DNA of 64,000 nt from JAJTFA01 sp044351265 (lineage in GTDB: Bacteria > Bacteroidota > Bacteroidia > UKL13-3): contig JBILGC010000001.1 in NCBI GenBank assembly GCA_044351265.1, forward strand, positions 1-64,000, in the 5' to 3' direction. The stretch's first letter is position 1. Each line of letters starts with the position of its first letter. The notes beneath the pieces are model-generated. The model made no database searches, was not told where the DNA came from, and saw only the letters and a program-made list of their open reading frames with translations. The position numbers were made by a program, and so were the translations under genes. Shown piece by piece: positions 50,011 to 59,000 of this stretch.

Positions 50011-52128
50011 ATGTCAGATAACAAAGAAAGGGGCCATGCTCCTGCAAACGATAAAAAGAATCAAAAACCTAAAATGCCACAGGTTCCAAAATTTAATTTC
50101 TACTGGATTTACGGTATCATTTTCGCCATATTCATTGGTCTACAGTTTTTGCCGCAAGATGTGGCATTAAAGACTACCTGGTTTAAGGTAGAGACTGAGA
50201 TGATTATGAGCAATGATGTAGAAAAAATAATGGTAGTGAATAAGGAACGTGCCGAGGTTTACCTGAAAAAAGAATCGCTAAAAAACGAAAAATACAAAGA
50301 CCTGAAGAAGCGTGGTTTTTTTGGCGATGAAGTTGGTCCGCATTACTACTTTGAAATTGGTGATGTTAACCAATTTACTACCGACTTAAACAATGCTCGT
50401 ATGGCCTATGAAAAAGCCAATCCGGGCCAAGCCTTACAAATACCTGTTGAGTACATTACCCAACATAATTATTTTGGCGACATTATCGGTTGGTTATTGC
50501 CGTTTGCTTTGCTCATTGGATTGTGGTTATTCATTTTTCGCAGAATGGGCGGAGGGCCGGGTGGCGGAGGCCAGATATTTAATATTGGCAAATCAAAAGC
50601 ACAACTTTTTGACAAGGAAGCATCAGTTAAAGTTACCTTTAAAGATGTGGCAGGATTGGATGAAGCAAAGGTAGAAGTAATGGAAATTGTAGACTTCTTA
50701 AAGAACCCGAAAAAATACACCAACCTGGGCGGTAAAATTCCTAAAGGAGCATTGCTGGTTGGCCCTCCGGGTACAGGAAAAACATTGCTTGCCAAAGCTG
50801 TGGCGGGTGAAGCAGGTGTTCCATTCTTCTCGCTATCAGGATCAGATTTTGTAGAGATGTTCGTAGGTGTTGGCGCATCAAGGGTTAGAGATTTATTTCG
50901 TCAGGCAAAAGAAAAAGCGCCCTGCATTATTTTTATTGATGAAATTGATGCAGTTGGCCGTGCACGCGGACGCTCACTTATGCAAGGCGGAAACGATGAA
51001 AGAGAAAATACACTCAATCAACTCCTCACAGAAATGGATGGCTTTGCCACTGATTTGGGTGTAATAATTTTAGCTGCAACCAACAGGCCTGATATTTTAG
51101 ATCCTGCATTATTGCGCCCCGGAAGATTCGACAGGCAGATTTCTATTGACAAGCCGGATTTAAAAGGCCGTGAAGAAATTTTCAAAGTCCACTTAAAACC
51201 ACTTAAACTTAACACAGATGTTAACCCTGCGCGTTTGTCCACACAAACTGCCGGCTTTGCCGGTGCTGAAATTGCCAATGTGTGCAATGAAGCAGCACTG
51301 ATTGCCGCACGCAAATCGAAAGACAAAATTGAAATGCAGGATTTTCAGGATGCCATTGATCGGGTGATTGGCGGACTTGAAAAGAAAAATAAAATCATCT
51401 CTCCTGAAGAAAAAGAAATCATTGCTTACCATGAGAGCGGCCATGCCATTGTAGGCTGGTTTCTTGAAGGGGTTGACCCGCTGGTAAAAGTTTCTATTGT
51501 GCCTCGCGGAGTAGCAGCTTTGGGTTATGCGCAGTATTTACCTAAAGATCAATACTTGTATACCACAGAGCAAATGGAAAACATGATGTGCATGACACTG
51601 GGCGGACGTGTAGCTGAGGATATTACCTTTGGCCGCATTTCAACCGGTGCACAAAACGATTTGGAGCGCATTACCAAAATGGCCTATGCTATGGTAACCA
51701 TATACGGAATGAATCCAAAAGTTGGCAACGTTTCATTCCATGATCCGCAAAATGAGTATGGCTTTACCAAGCCTTACTCTGATAAAACAGCCGAGATGAT
51801 TGATATTGAAGTGCGCAACCTGATAGATACCTGCTATAACCGCACCAAAAAATTACTGCTGGAGAAAAAAGATCAGTTGGAAAATCTTTCTCAAATTTTA
51901 TTAAAACGTGAAATTTTGTTTCAGCATGATTTGGAAGAAATATTAGGCAAACGCCCTTTTGAAGCTAAGGCGGAAGAAACCCCAACCCCTGTTATTGCAG
52001 AAAATGTTATTACTCCTGCCGAGGAAGAAACAACAAAACAGGAACAGGAAAAGAAAGCCGTGGCAAATACACCTGAACCACCAAAAGAAGAACCTAAAAA
52101 TAACACGAATCCAACCTTGTTTTCATAA
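50011..52128 (+). CDS. ftsH: ATP-dependent zinc metalloprotease FtsH
   Basis: A 705-residue membrane-anchored AAA+ protease. Two membrane helices lie near residues 28-47 and 160-177. The AAA module has Walker A GPPGTGKT, Walker B IIFIDEIDAVG and the second region of homology ATNRPDILDPALLRPGRFDR. The zinc motif HESGH and the downstream Asp of the protease domain follow. The C-terminal 60 residues are low-complexity and charged. It degrades misfolded membrane proteins and regulators such as LpxC-type targets. It is followed by a strong terminator. Confidence 0.97.
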   Translation: MSDNKERGHAPANDKKNQKPKMPQVPKFNFYWIYGIIFAIFIGLQFLPQDVALKTTWFKVETEMIMSNDVEKIMVVNKERAEVYLKKESLKNEKYKDLKKRGFFGDEVGPHYYFEIGDVNQFTTDLNNARMAYEKANPGQALQIPVEYITQHNYFGDIIGWLLPFALLIGLWLFIFRRMGGGPGGGGQIFNIGKSKAQLFDKEASVKVTFKDVAGLDEAKVEVMEIVDFLKNPKKYTNLGGKIPKGALLVGPPGTGKTLLAKAVAGEAGVPFFSLSGSDFVEMFVGVGASRVRDLFRQAKEKAPCIIFIDEIDAVGRARGRSLMQGGNDERENTLNQLLTEMDGFATDLGVIILAATNRPDILDPALLRPGRFDRQISIDKPDLKGREEIFKVHLKPLKLNTDVNPARLSTQTAGFAGAEIANVCNEAALIAARKSKDKIEMQDFQDAIDRVIGGLEKKNKIISPEEKEIIAYHESGHAIVGWFLEGVDPLVKVSIVPRGVAALGYAQYLPKDQYLYTTEQMENMMCMTLGGRVAEDITFGRISTGAQNDLERITKMAYAMVTIYGMNPKVGNVSFHDPQNEYGFTKPYSDKTAEMIDIEVRNLIDTCYNRTKKLLLEKKDQLENLSQILLKREILFQHDLEEILGKRPFEAKAEETPTPVIAENVITPAEEETTKQEQEKKAVANTPEPPKEEPKNNTNPTLFS

Positions 52129-52134
52129 TTTCTT

Positions 52135-52158
52135 AAGCCGACATTAATAGTCGGCTTT
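52135..52158 (+). terminator. Intrinsic terminator after ftsH
   Basis: AAGCCGAC and GTCGGCTT form an 8-bp stem around ATTAATA and are followed by TTTTT. Confidence 0.85.
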
Positions 52159-52230
52159 TTTTATGTTTGGCTTTTTACAAGGCATCCCTTTACTTTTTAA
52201 AAGCCGAAGTTTTTTATACCTTGCAGACTG

Positions 52231-52881
52231 GTGGAACAAACTACTTCAAAAGAAAAAATACTCAAGAAGGTAAGGGCAGCACTTATTTTCAAATCTAAAA
52301 GCAAGTATGCCAATATCGATTTGGAATCTAACGTGTATGAGCATCCACCCGCTGGTGAATCAATCCTTGAAACCTTTGCAAAAAATTTCACCGAAACACA
52401 AGGTCAGTTTGTTGTGTGCGATAATAAATTTGATTGCGTAGATAAACTGCTGACTTTAATTGAGCGTAAAAAATTGAAAAATATTTTTTGTACAGAAAAT
52501 CAACTGCAGGAAATGCTAACCGATAGTGGCATTGCATACCTGCATCAAAAAGAACAGCTAGCCAAATCAATGGTTGGTATTACAACCTGCGAAAGCCTGG
52601 TGGCGCGTACCGGCAGTATTTTGGTAAGTTCGGTTAAAAATACGCGGGTGCTTACCATATACCCTTCTGTACATATTGTTATCGCCTACTCATCTCAGGT
52701 GGTTATGGAAATTAAAGACAGTTTGCAACAGCTTAAAAACAAATACGGCAGAAATATGCCCTCCATGATATCATACATCACCGGACCATCAAGAACCAGT
52801 GATATTGAAAGGAAACTTGTAACAGGTGCGCACGGGCCAAAAGAATTATTTGTATTCTTAATTCAGGATGTAAAACAGTAA
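52231..52881 (+). CDS. LutC/YkgG-like LUD-domain protein
   Basis: A 216-residue protein. The C-terminal half has the LUD signature MVGITTCESLVARTGSILVS followed by PSVHIVIAYSSQVV and ISYITGPSRTSDIERKLVTG, which ends with HGPKELFVFLI. LutC is the third subunit of the LutABC lactate oxidase; no lutA or lutB is adjacent, so this copy is either orphan or works with distant partners. The start is GTG at 52231, with a near-match -7 element upstream. It is 17 bp before lpxH and co-directional. Confidence 0.85.
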   Translation: MEQTTSKEKILKKVRAALIFKSKSKYANIDLESNVYEHPPAGESILETFAKNFTETQGQFVVCDNKFDCVDKLLTLIERKKLKNIFCTENQLQEMLTDSGIAYLHQKEQLAKSMVGITTCESLVARTGSILVSSVKNTRVLTIYPSVHIVIAYSSQVVMEIKDSLQQLKNKYGRNMPSMISYITGPSRTSDIERKLVTGAHGPKELFVFLIQDVKQ

Positions 52882-52898
52882 CGGATTAAGGAATTATA

Positions 52899-53645
52899 TT
52901 GATTTTAAAAAAAACATATTTCGCCTCAGATTTTCATTTGGGTATTCCTGATGCAAAAAGCAGCAGCGAAAGAGAACAGCGCGTAATCCGTTGGCTGGAT
53001 TCTATAAAAGCAGACTGTGCCGAACTGTTTATTGTAGGAGACATTTTTGATTTTTGGTTTGAATATAAAACAGTGGTGCCAAAAGGCTTTGTTAGGCTGC
53101 AGGCAAAGTTTGCCGAATTTACGGATGCAGGCATACCGGTGCATTTTTTTCATGGTAATCATGACCTGTGGCAATTCGGCTATTTTGAAAAAGAACTGGG
53201 TGTGCAGGTGCATGCAAAACCAATTATCAGAATAATCAACGGCAAAAAATTTTATATCGGACATGGCGATGGGTTAGGGCCGGAGCAACTCAAATTTAAG
53301 ACCATCCTTTGGATATACAGAAACCGGTTTTTTCAGCAAATTTTTTCAATGTTGCATCCCAATATAGGTATTGGAATTGCCAATTGGCTTTCACATCAAA
53401 GCAAACTGAAAACCTTTGATGGCAATTTTACTTTTTATGAAGAGAAAGAGTATCTGATTAGGCATTGCCGCCACTTGCTCGAAACCGAGAATTTCGATTA
53501 TTTCATTTTTGGCCACAGACACCTGCCTAAGGAATACAAATTAACAGAGCAAAGCCGTTATATAAACCTTGGAGACTGGATAGGATATAACACCTATGCC
53601 GTATTTAATGGCGAATCACTTAGCCTGCAAACTTTTCATTTATGA
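52899..53645 (+). CDS. lpxH: UDP-2,3-diacylglucosamine diphosphatase (LpxH-type)
   Basis: A 248-residue metallophosphoesterase of lipid A synthesis that converts UDP-2,3-diacylglucosamine to lipid X. Metal motifs are in order: ASDFHLG, VGDIFDFWFEY, FHGNHDLW, IGHGDGLG and IFGHRHLP. Start: TTG at 52899 with the Shine-Dalgarno-like AAGGA at 52888-52892; no ATG is available early. It overlaps the following secreted-protein gene by 4 bp (ATGA). Confidence 0.9.
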   Translation: MILKKTYFASDFHLGIPDAKSSSEREQRVIRWLDSIKADCAELFIVGDIFDFWFEYKTVVPKGFVRLQAKFAEFTDAGIPVHFFHGNHDLWQFGYFEKELGVQVHAKPIIRIINGKKFYIGHGDGLGPEQLKFKTILWIYRNRFFQQIFSMLHPNIGIGIANWLSHQSKLKTFDGNFTFYEEKEYLIRHCRHLLETENFDYFIFGHRHLPKEYKLTEQSRYINLGDWIGYNTYAVFNGESLSLQTFHL

Positions 53646-54469
53646 AATATCTGCTGTTAAGCCTATTGTTATTGTTTACTTGTCTGAAGAATATCAGCGC
53701 CCAGCAATCAACAGCTGATAGTGCGGCAACTCCTGCCTACAGGCTCATTAAGCATATTGATATTGAAGCCAAAGATATTCATACCGACAGGTTAGGAAAT
53801 TTGTATGTGGTTACCAAAACCAATCAGCTTTATAAATACAGCCCTGAAGGTGCACTGCTGAGCACACTTAACTATAAATACATTGGCAATATCTCACATA
53901 TTGATGCCACCAATCCGCTTGAAATTTATGTGTTTTACAAAGAGCTGAACCTTGTGGTGTTTCTAGATAACAATTTGGCTTATCGCGGAGAGATGAAACT
54001 TGAACAATATCAAATAACACAGGCATCAGCCGTTGCACGTTCTTTTGATAACGGCATATGGGCATTTGATTTGGCAGATTTGCAATTAAAACGAATGGAT
54101 AAAAATGGAGAAAACATACAGACAAGCGGTAACATCAGGCAATTTGTAAAACAAAAACAGTTGCTGCCAACGTATTTATTTGATGACAACAATCGTGTAT
54201 TTCTGGTTGATTCCAGTATAGGTATCATGCTATTCGATGTGTTTGCGCATTATTTGAAAACCTTGCCTATAAAAGGCAATGAACAGGTAAAGATTATTGG
54301 CGATGAGATATACTATCATCAAAAAAACAGCATCTTTAAATACCACCTTAAAACCTTTTTAAGCAGCAGTTTTGGCCTACCTCAAACAGCACCGGCATTA
54401 GATCTTAGTATTGAAAAGGGGCGTTTATATTTGCTTTTACCCGACAGGATAAGTATTTATTCTTTTTAG
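53642..54469 (+). CDS. Secreted beta-propeller-like protein, unknown function
   Basis: A 275-residue exported protein. The signal peptide is residues 1-21 (MKYLLLSLLLLFTCLKNISA). The body has repeated short beta-strand segments (GNLYVVTKTNQLYKYSPEGA, IYVFYKELNLVVFLDNNLAY, NGIWAFDLADLQLKRMDKNG, IYYHQKNSIFKYHLKT), suggesting a propeller of four to six blades. No catalytic motif is visible. It is translationally coupled to lpxH (ATGA) and 46 bp before prfA. Co-expression with lipid A synthesis suggests an envelope role only by context. Confidence 0.6.
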   Translation: MKYLLLSLLLLFTCLKNISAQQSTADSAATPAYRLIKHIDIEAKDIHTDRLGNLYVVTKTNQLYKYSPEGALLSTLNYKYIGNISHIDATNPLEIYVFYKELNLVVFLDNNLAYRGEMKLEQYQITQASAVARSFDNGIWAFDLADLQLKRMDKNGENIQTSGNIRQFVKQKQLLPTYLFDDNNRVFLVDSSIGIMLFDVFAHYLKTLPIKGNEQVKIIGDEIYYHQKNSIFKYHLKTFLSSSFGLPQTAPALDLSIEKGRLYLLLPDRISIYSF

Positions 54470-54485
54470 CCTCGCGCTTCTTTCC

Positions 54486-54493
54486 TATTTTTG
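54486..54493 (+). promoter_or_regulatory. -7 element TATTTTTG for prfA
   Basis: An exact TAnnTTTG match about 22 nt before the prfA ATG. Confidence 0.5.
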
Positions 54494-54515
54494 CCACGCC
54501 CAACCACAATATCAG

Positions 54516-55589
54516 ATGCTGGATAAATTAGAAGCCATCAAACAACGTTTCGATCAGGTAGGTGAAATGCTGACACAGCCGGATGCACTTGCTGATATGA
54601 AGCGTTTTACCCAACTAAACCGCGAATACAAGGACTTGCAGAAAATCGTAGACAAATATCTTGTTTACAAAAACCTGTTGGAGAACATAGCCAATGCCAG
54701 AGAATTACTGAATACCGAGAAAGATCAGGAGATGAAAGAAATGGCCAAAGCAGAACTAGAAGAACTTGATCCGCTGGTTGCTCCAATGGAAGAAGAAATA
54801 AGGTTAATGCTCATCCCTAAAGATCCGGAAGACAGCAAGAATGCCATTATGGAAATACGGGCAGGAACGGGAGGTGATGAGGCGAGTTTATTTGCAGGTG
54901 ATCTTTTCCGCCTTTATAGCCGCTACTGCGAGAAACGCGGATGGAAAACAGCAGTGATTGATTTTACCGAAGGCACTGCAGGTGGTTATAAGGAAGTGGT
55001 AATGGAGGTAACAGGCGAAGAAGCTTATGGTATTTTAAAATATGAAAGCGGTGTGCACCGCGTGCAGCGTGTTCCCGATACCGAGACACAAGGACGTGTG
55101 CATACTTCAGCAGCATCGGTAGTGGTTTTACCGGAGGCCGAAGATCTGGACTTTGAACTGAATCCGGCAGATATTGAAATGCAAACTGCACGCTCAGGTG
55201 GCGCAGGCGGTCAAAACGTAAACAAGGTTGAATCTAAAGTTATGTTAACCCACAAGCCAACAGGCATCGTGGTGGTTTGCCAGGTAGAACGCACCCAAAA
55301 CGGAAACCGTGAACGTGCCATGCAAATGTTACGATCAAAACTGTATGAAATGGAGGTTAATAAAAGGCAGGAAGAAGTTACGAAGAAACGCAAAACCATG
55401 GTATCAACAGGAGATCGCTCTGCAAAAATCAGGACCTATAATTATCCTCAAGGTCGTGTAACCGATCACCGCATTGGGCATACCGTATATAATTTACCTG
55501 AAGTGATGAACGGAGAAATCCAGGAGTTCATAGACCAACTGCAAATAGCAGAAAATGCAGAAAAACTAAAAGAAGGCATCAGCGCCTAA
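54516..55589 (+). CDS. prfA: Peptide chain release factor 1
   Basis: A 357-residue factor that reads UAA and UAG and releases the finished chain. The codon-reading motif is P-D-T (187-189, in VPDTETQGRVHTSA), matching RF1's PxT rather than RF2's SPF. The GGQ loop that enters the peptidyl-transferase centre is at 231-233 (SGGAGGQNVNKVES). The N-terminal coiled coil and C-terminal domain are of normal length. It converges on the SRPBCC gene with 3 bp between. Confidence 0.97.
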   Translation: MLDKLEAIKQRFDQVGEMLTQPDALADMKRFTQLNREYKDLQKIVDKYLVYKNLLENIANARELLNTEKDQEMKEMAKAELEELDPLVAPMEEEIRLMLIPKDPEDSKNAIMEIRAGTGGDEASLFAGDLFRLYSRYCEKRGWKTAVIDFTEGTAGGYKEVVMEVTGEEAYGILKYESGVHRVQRVPDTETQGRVHTSAASVVVLPEAEDLDFELNPADIEMQTARSGGAGGQNVNKVESKVMLTHKPTGIVVVCQVERTQNGNRERAMQMLRSKLYEMEVNKRQEEVTKKRKTMVSTGDRSAKIRTYNYPQGRVTDHRIGHTVYNLPEVMNGEIQEFIDQLQIAENAEKLKEGISA

Positions 55590-55592
55590 AGC

Positions 55593-55991
55593 TTATCTAT
55601 TCAGATAAAATGCAAGCGGTTCCCAATAGTACTCATACCAGCCGCGTTCAATACGATCAGCTAATGCTTCAGGTACACCCGTATGAAAAAATTCCAACTT
55701 GCAACCCTCAGCAGTATCCGACAAAATAAAGGCAGCCTCTGAATCATGTGTTGCAGGCCACTCCTCATCAACAGCTCTCCATGATTGAACAATTTTCTTG
55801 CCGCGCTCCAATACCACATTTTTTCCAACGGCATAGCCATCATAAGAACTGAAGGATGATCCTTCCGAGTCCGAGATAACAGCTTTTGTCCCGGTAAAAG
55901 AGCTATGTATGCGCTCATCCATGAGGCAGCAATAAACATCCAGTGCCGTAGTTTGAAACATGATGGTTTGGTGAATATCGCGGGTTTTCAT
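55593..55991 (-). CDS. SRPBCC/AHSA1-like lipid-binding fold protein
   Basis: A 132-residue small protein with the START/Bet v 1-like pattern of AHSA1 domains: DVYCCLMDERIHSSFTGTKA near the N-terminus, GKKIVQSWRAVDEEWPATHD in the middle, and RGWYEYYWEPLAFYLNR at the C-terminus. Such proteins hold a hydrophobic ligand in a cavity; ligand and function here are unknown. It lies between prfA and the giant secreted gene, with a long palindrome upstream. Confidence 0.85.
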   Translation of the reverse strand: MKTRDIHQTIMFQTTALDVYCCLMDERIHSSFTGTKAVISDSEGSSFSSYDGYAVGKNVVLERGKKIVQSWRAVDEEWPATHDSEAAFILSDTAEGCKLEFFHTGVPEALADRIERGWYEYYWEPLAFYLNR

Positions 55992-56020
55992 AGAATAACT
56001 TTGTAAAGATATAAAAACAA

Positions 56021-56052
56021 GTGCGCCCCGCCAATGTATTGGCGGGGCGCAC
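56021..56052 (-). terminator. 32-bp palindromic terminator of the giant gene
   Basis: GTGCGCCCCGCCAAT and its exact complement form a 15-bp stem with a 2-nt centre. On the minus strand it is followed by TTGTTTTTATAT, so it fits termination of the giant gene 24 bp upstream. Confidence 0.75.
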
Positions 56053-56076
56053 AGTTATTAAGAATGGTCGTGTGAC

Positions 56077-59000
56077 TTAGTTTCCTGCTTTTACCAGTTT
56101 AACTCTGCTCACGTTTCCGTTGATGTTGCTATTCATAAAGTATACACCATCTTTCAGGGTATCTATACCATCAAGCGAAATCACCTGTAATCCTTTGTTC
56201 ACTTCATGAGTTCCTGTGTAAACTGCACGTCCTTGTAAATCTGTAATGCTAATTTGCATAGCACCTGATTCAGGACTAACAACCTGCACATTTACTTGTT
56301 GGTTGAAAGGATTTGGATATACACTAACATTTACGTTTGCAACCAGTTTATTGATATTAACCGCAACAGGACCATAGAAGGTGTGTTTGCCATCAAAATC
56401 AACTTGTTTCAAACGATAGTATATTACCTGAGCGGTTGGGTTCAGTGCAGCTTTTTCATCTACAAAGTTGTAATTGCTTTCGCTGTTGGTAAATCCAAAG
56501 CCATCAACTTTTCCTGCCATTTCAAAATCAGCTCCGTTAAATGAGCGTTCAACTTCAAAGTGGCTATTGTTGAATTCTGATGCAGTGCTCCAGCTTACAA
56601 TTACATCTTCACCTGCTTTGTTTGCAACCAGTTTTGTTAACTGAACAGGAAGTGTGGCGTTTGCTAAGTTATCGCCAACGGCAAATGCAGAGAAGGTAGT
56701 AAGACCTGTGCGTGTTACGCTAAATGGATTGCTACCGGTTGCTGCACCATAAGTTGCGGGAGCCATCCAAGAACCAGGTGCGCTTCTGTACCATGATATG
56801 CCGCAATTGGTACGGTTAAATCCTCCTGTTTCCATAGTGTCTGCCCATTCCAGGTTTACAGTAGCAGTGCTTCCACCTGCAACTGATTCATCCAGTACCC
56901 ATGTACGGTTAACCATGCTGGTATTAGCAGGAGCACCAGAAGTTCCAGATGTTAATACTCCATAGAATACGCGAGCACCAATGACATCGGTAGTTGATGC
57001 TAAGCTGAGTGTTACCTGCACTGGGCTGTAGCCATCTGAACCTACAGGGAATAACACAGCAGTGTTATTGTTTGAAACTGTTCTGCGCAATGTTCCACTA
57101 CCATTGGTACGAATCCAATTAGATGCATTCATACCAACAATATTACCACCAGGGTTAAGGGTTAAACTGTTATTGCCTAAAGCAAGTACACCAGATTGAA
57201 GGTTAATCCAGTTAAGGCTTCTTGAGGCAGACAACGTAACGCCATTTGTATTATTAATAATAAGCGAATCGATTCCAGCTATAGCGTTTCCTGTATTCTG
57301 AGCTACCGCACCATTATACTCAACCCTACCGCTGTAGGTTCTGGTGCCATTCATCTGAATACTGCCTGATATTCCACCCGTAGCAGAAATACCATTAACA
57401 GATCCGGTAGTAATGCGCGAACCACCGTTGGCAGTAAAGTTGCCATTACCATTCAATACCTCCGTTCCAAAGTTCATTACACCACCAGACTGAACAGTAA
57501 CATTGCCAATTGCCAAGAGGCTACCAACCAAGTTAGCTGTTCCTGTTGATGTTACGGTGATATTGTTATATGTACCTGTAACACCAGTATTGGTACTTAC
57601 AGTTAGGTCAAGGTATACGGTAAATGTACTTGAACTGGTTGATGTACCTGAAGGTGTAGTTACTGCGATTAAACCTGTGTTTGCAGTGGCCGGCACAGTT
57701 GCTGTAATGGTAGTTGCATTTACAACAGTGAACGTTGCAGATACACCGTTGAATGTTACTGCAGTTGCTCCAGTAAAGTTGCTACCGCTAATGGTTACTG
57801 TTGTACCTGTGCCACCTGCAGTCGGACTAAATCCATTAATACTTGGAGGAGTAGTTACTGCAAAGTTGCTTGAGCTGGTTGCAGTTCCTGAACCATTCAG
57901 TATTGTGATTGTACCTGTAACTGCTCCGCTAGGAACAGTTGCAGTGATGCTGGTTGTTGAATTGACTGTGAAAGAAGCGTTCACTCCACTAAATCTAACA
58001 TTGGTAATTGCATTAAATTCTGTTCCTGTTATCGTTACACTGGTTCCAACTGGTCCGCTGGTTGGTGTAAACGTGGTAATGGTAGGTACAGGGAACACAG
58101 TAAATGTTGCAGTACTGCTCGCATTTCCTGCAGGATTGGTTACTGTTACCACACCTGTAGTGGCGCCACTCGGAACTGTACAAGTGATGGTGGTGTTGTT
58201 TACCACAGTAAATACTGCATTGGTTGTATTAAACTGTACTTGGGTAGCCCATGTAAAACCAGTTCCGGTGATTGTTACAGCAGTTCCAAAAGTTCCACTT
58301 GTTACAGACAATCCAGAAACTGTAGGGGCAGGTATTACCGTAAAGTTACTTGCGCTTGTTCCTATGCCAAAAGGATTGGTAACAGAAACAGGACCTGCAG
58401 TAGCGCCTGTTGGAACAGTTGTAGTGATGGTTGTATCATTCACAACAGTGAAGGTAGGCTGCGCAGTTCCATTGAATGAAACAGCCGTTGCACCTGTAAA
58501 GAGTGAACCACTGATGGTAACAGACCCACCCACTTGACGTGCATTTGGAGTAAATGCTGAAATAGTTGGTGGAGCATTTAACTCAGTTCCTGTAAAGGTG
58601 ATTGCAGAACCTGTTGTGCTTATACCGCTAACCGATGCAATACCGGTGCTACCATTAGAATTGGTTGTGAACTGGGTAGTCCAAGATGATGGAACAGTTG
58701 CATTAGAGGTAGCTAAACGCAGGTTATTTGCATTTTGCATGCCACCAAGATTAGCCGGATTGAAATTATAGGTTAAACCATAAGTGTAAGGAGGTGTACC
58801 ACCTGATACGTCTGTACGAACATAACGGTTGTTAAAATTACCTGCAGGTGCTGCCGGAGGATTAACCCCTGTGAAGTCATACACGGTTGCACCTGTAGGT
58901 GCAGAAGCCCCCCAGCTGATTGAAGCAACAGGCCTTGAAGCAAAAGTATAGCTGGTAGTAGTATTTGCTGATGGTGCTGCTGATGCTATGGCAGCTATTG

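Noticed and set aside
57503..58537. A 344-residue plus-strand open frame rich in Val, Thr and Pro
   Set aside because: It is the antisense of the IPT/TIG repeats of the giant secreted gene; its periodic composition follows from the repeats, and it has no start signal.
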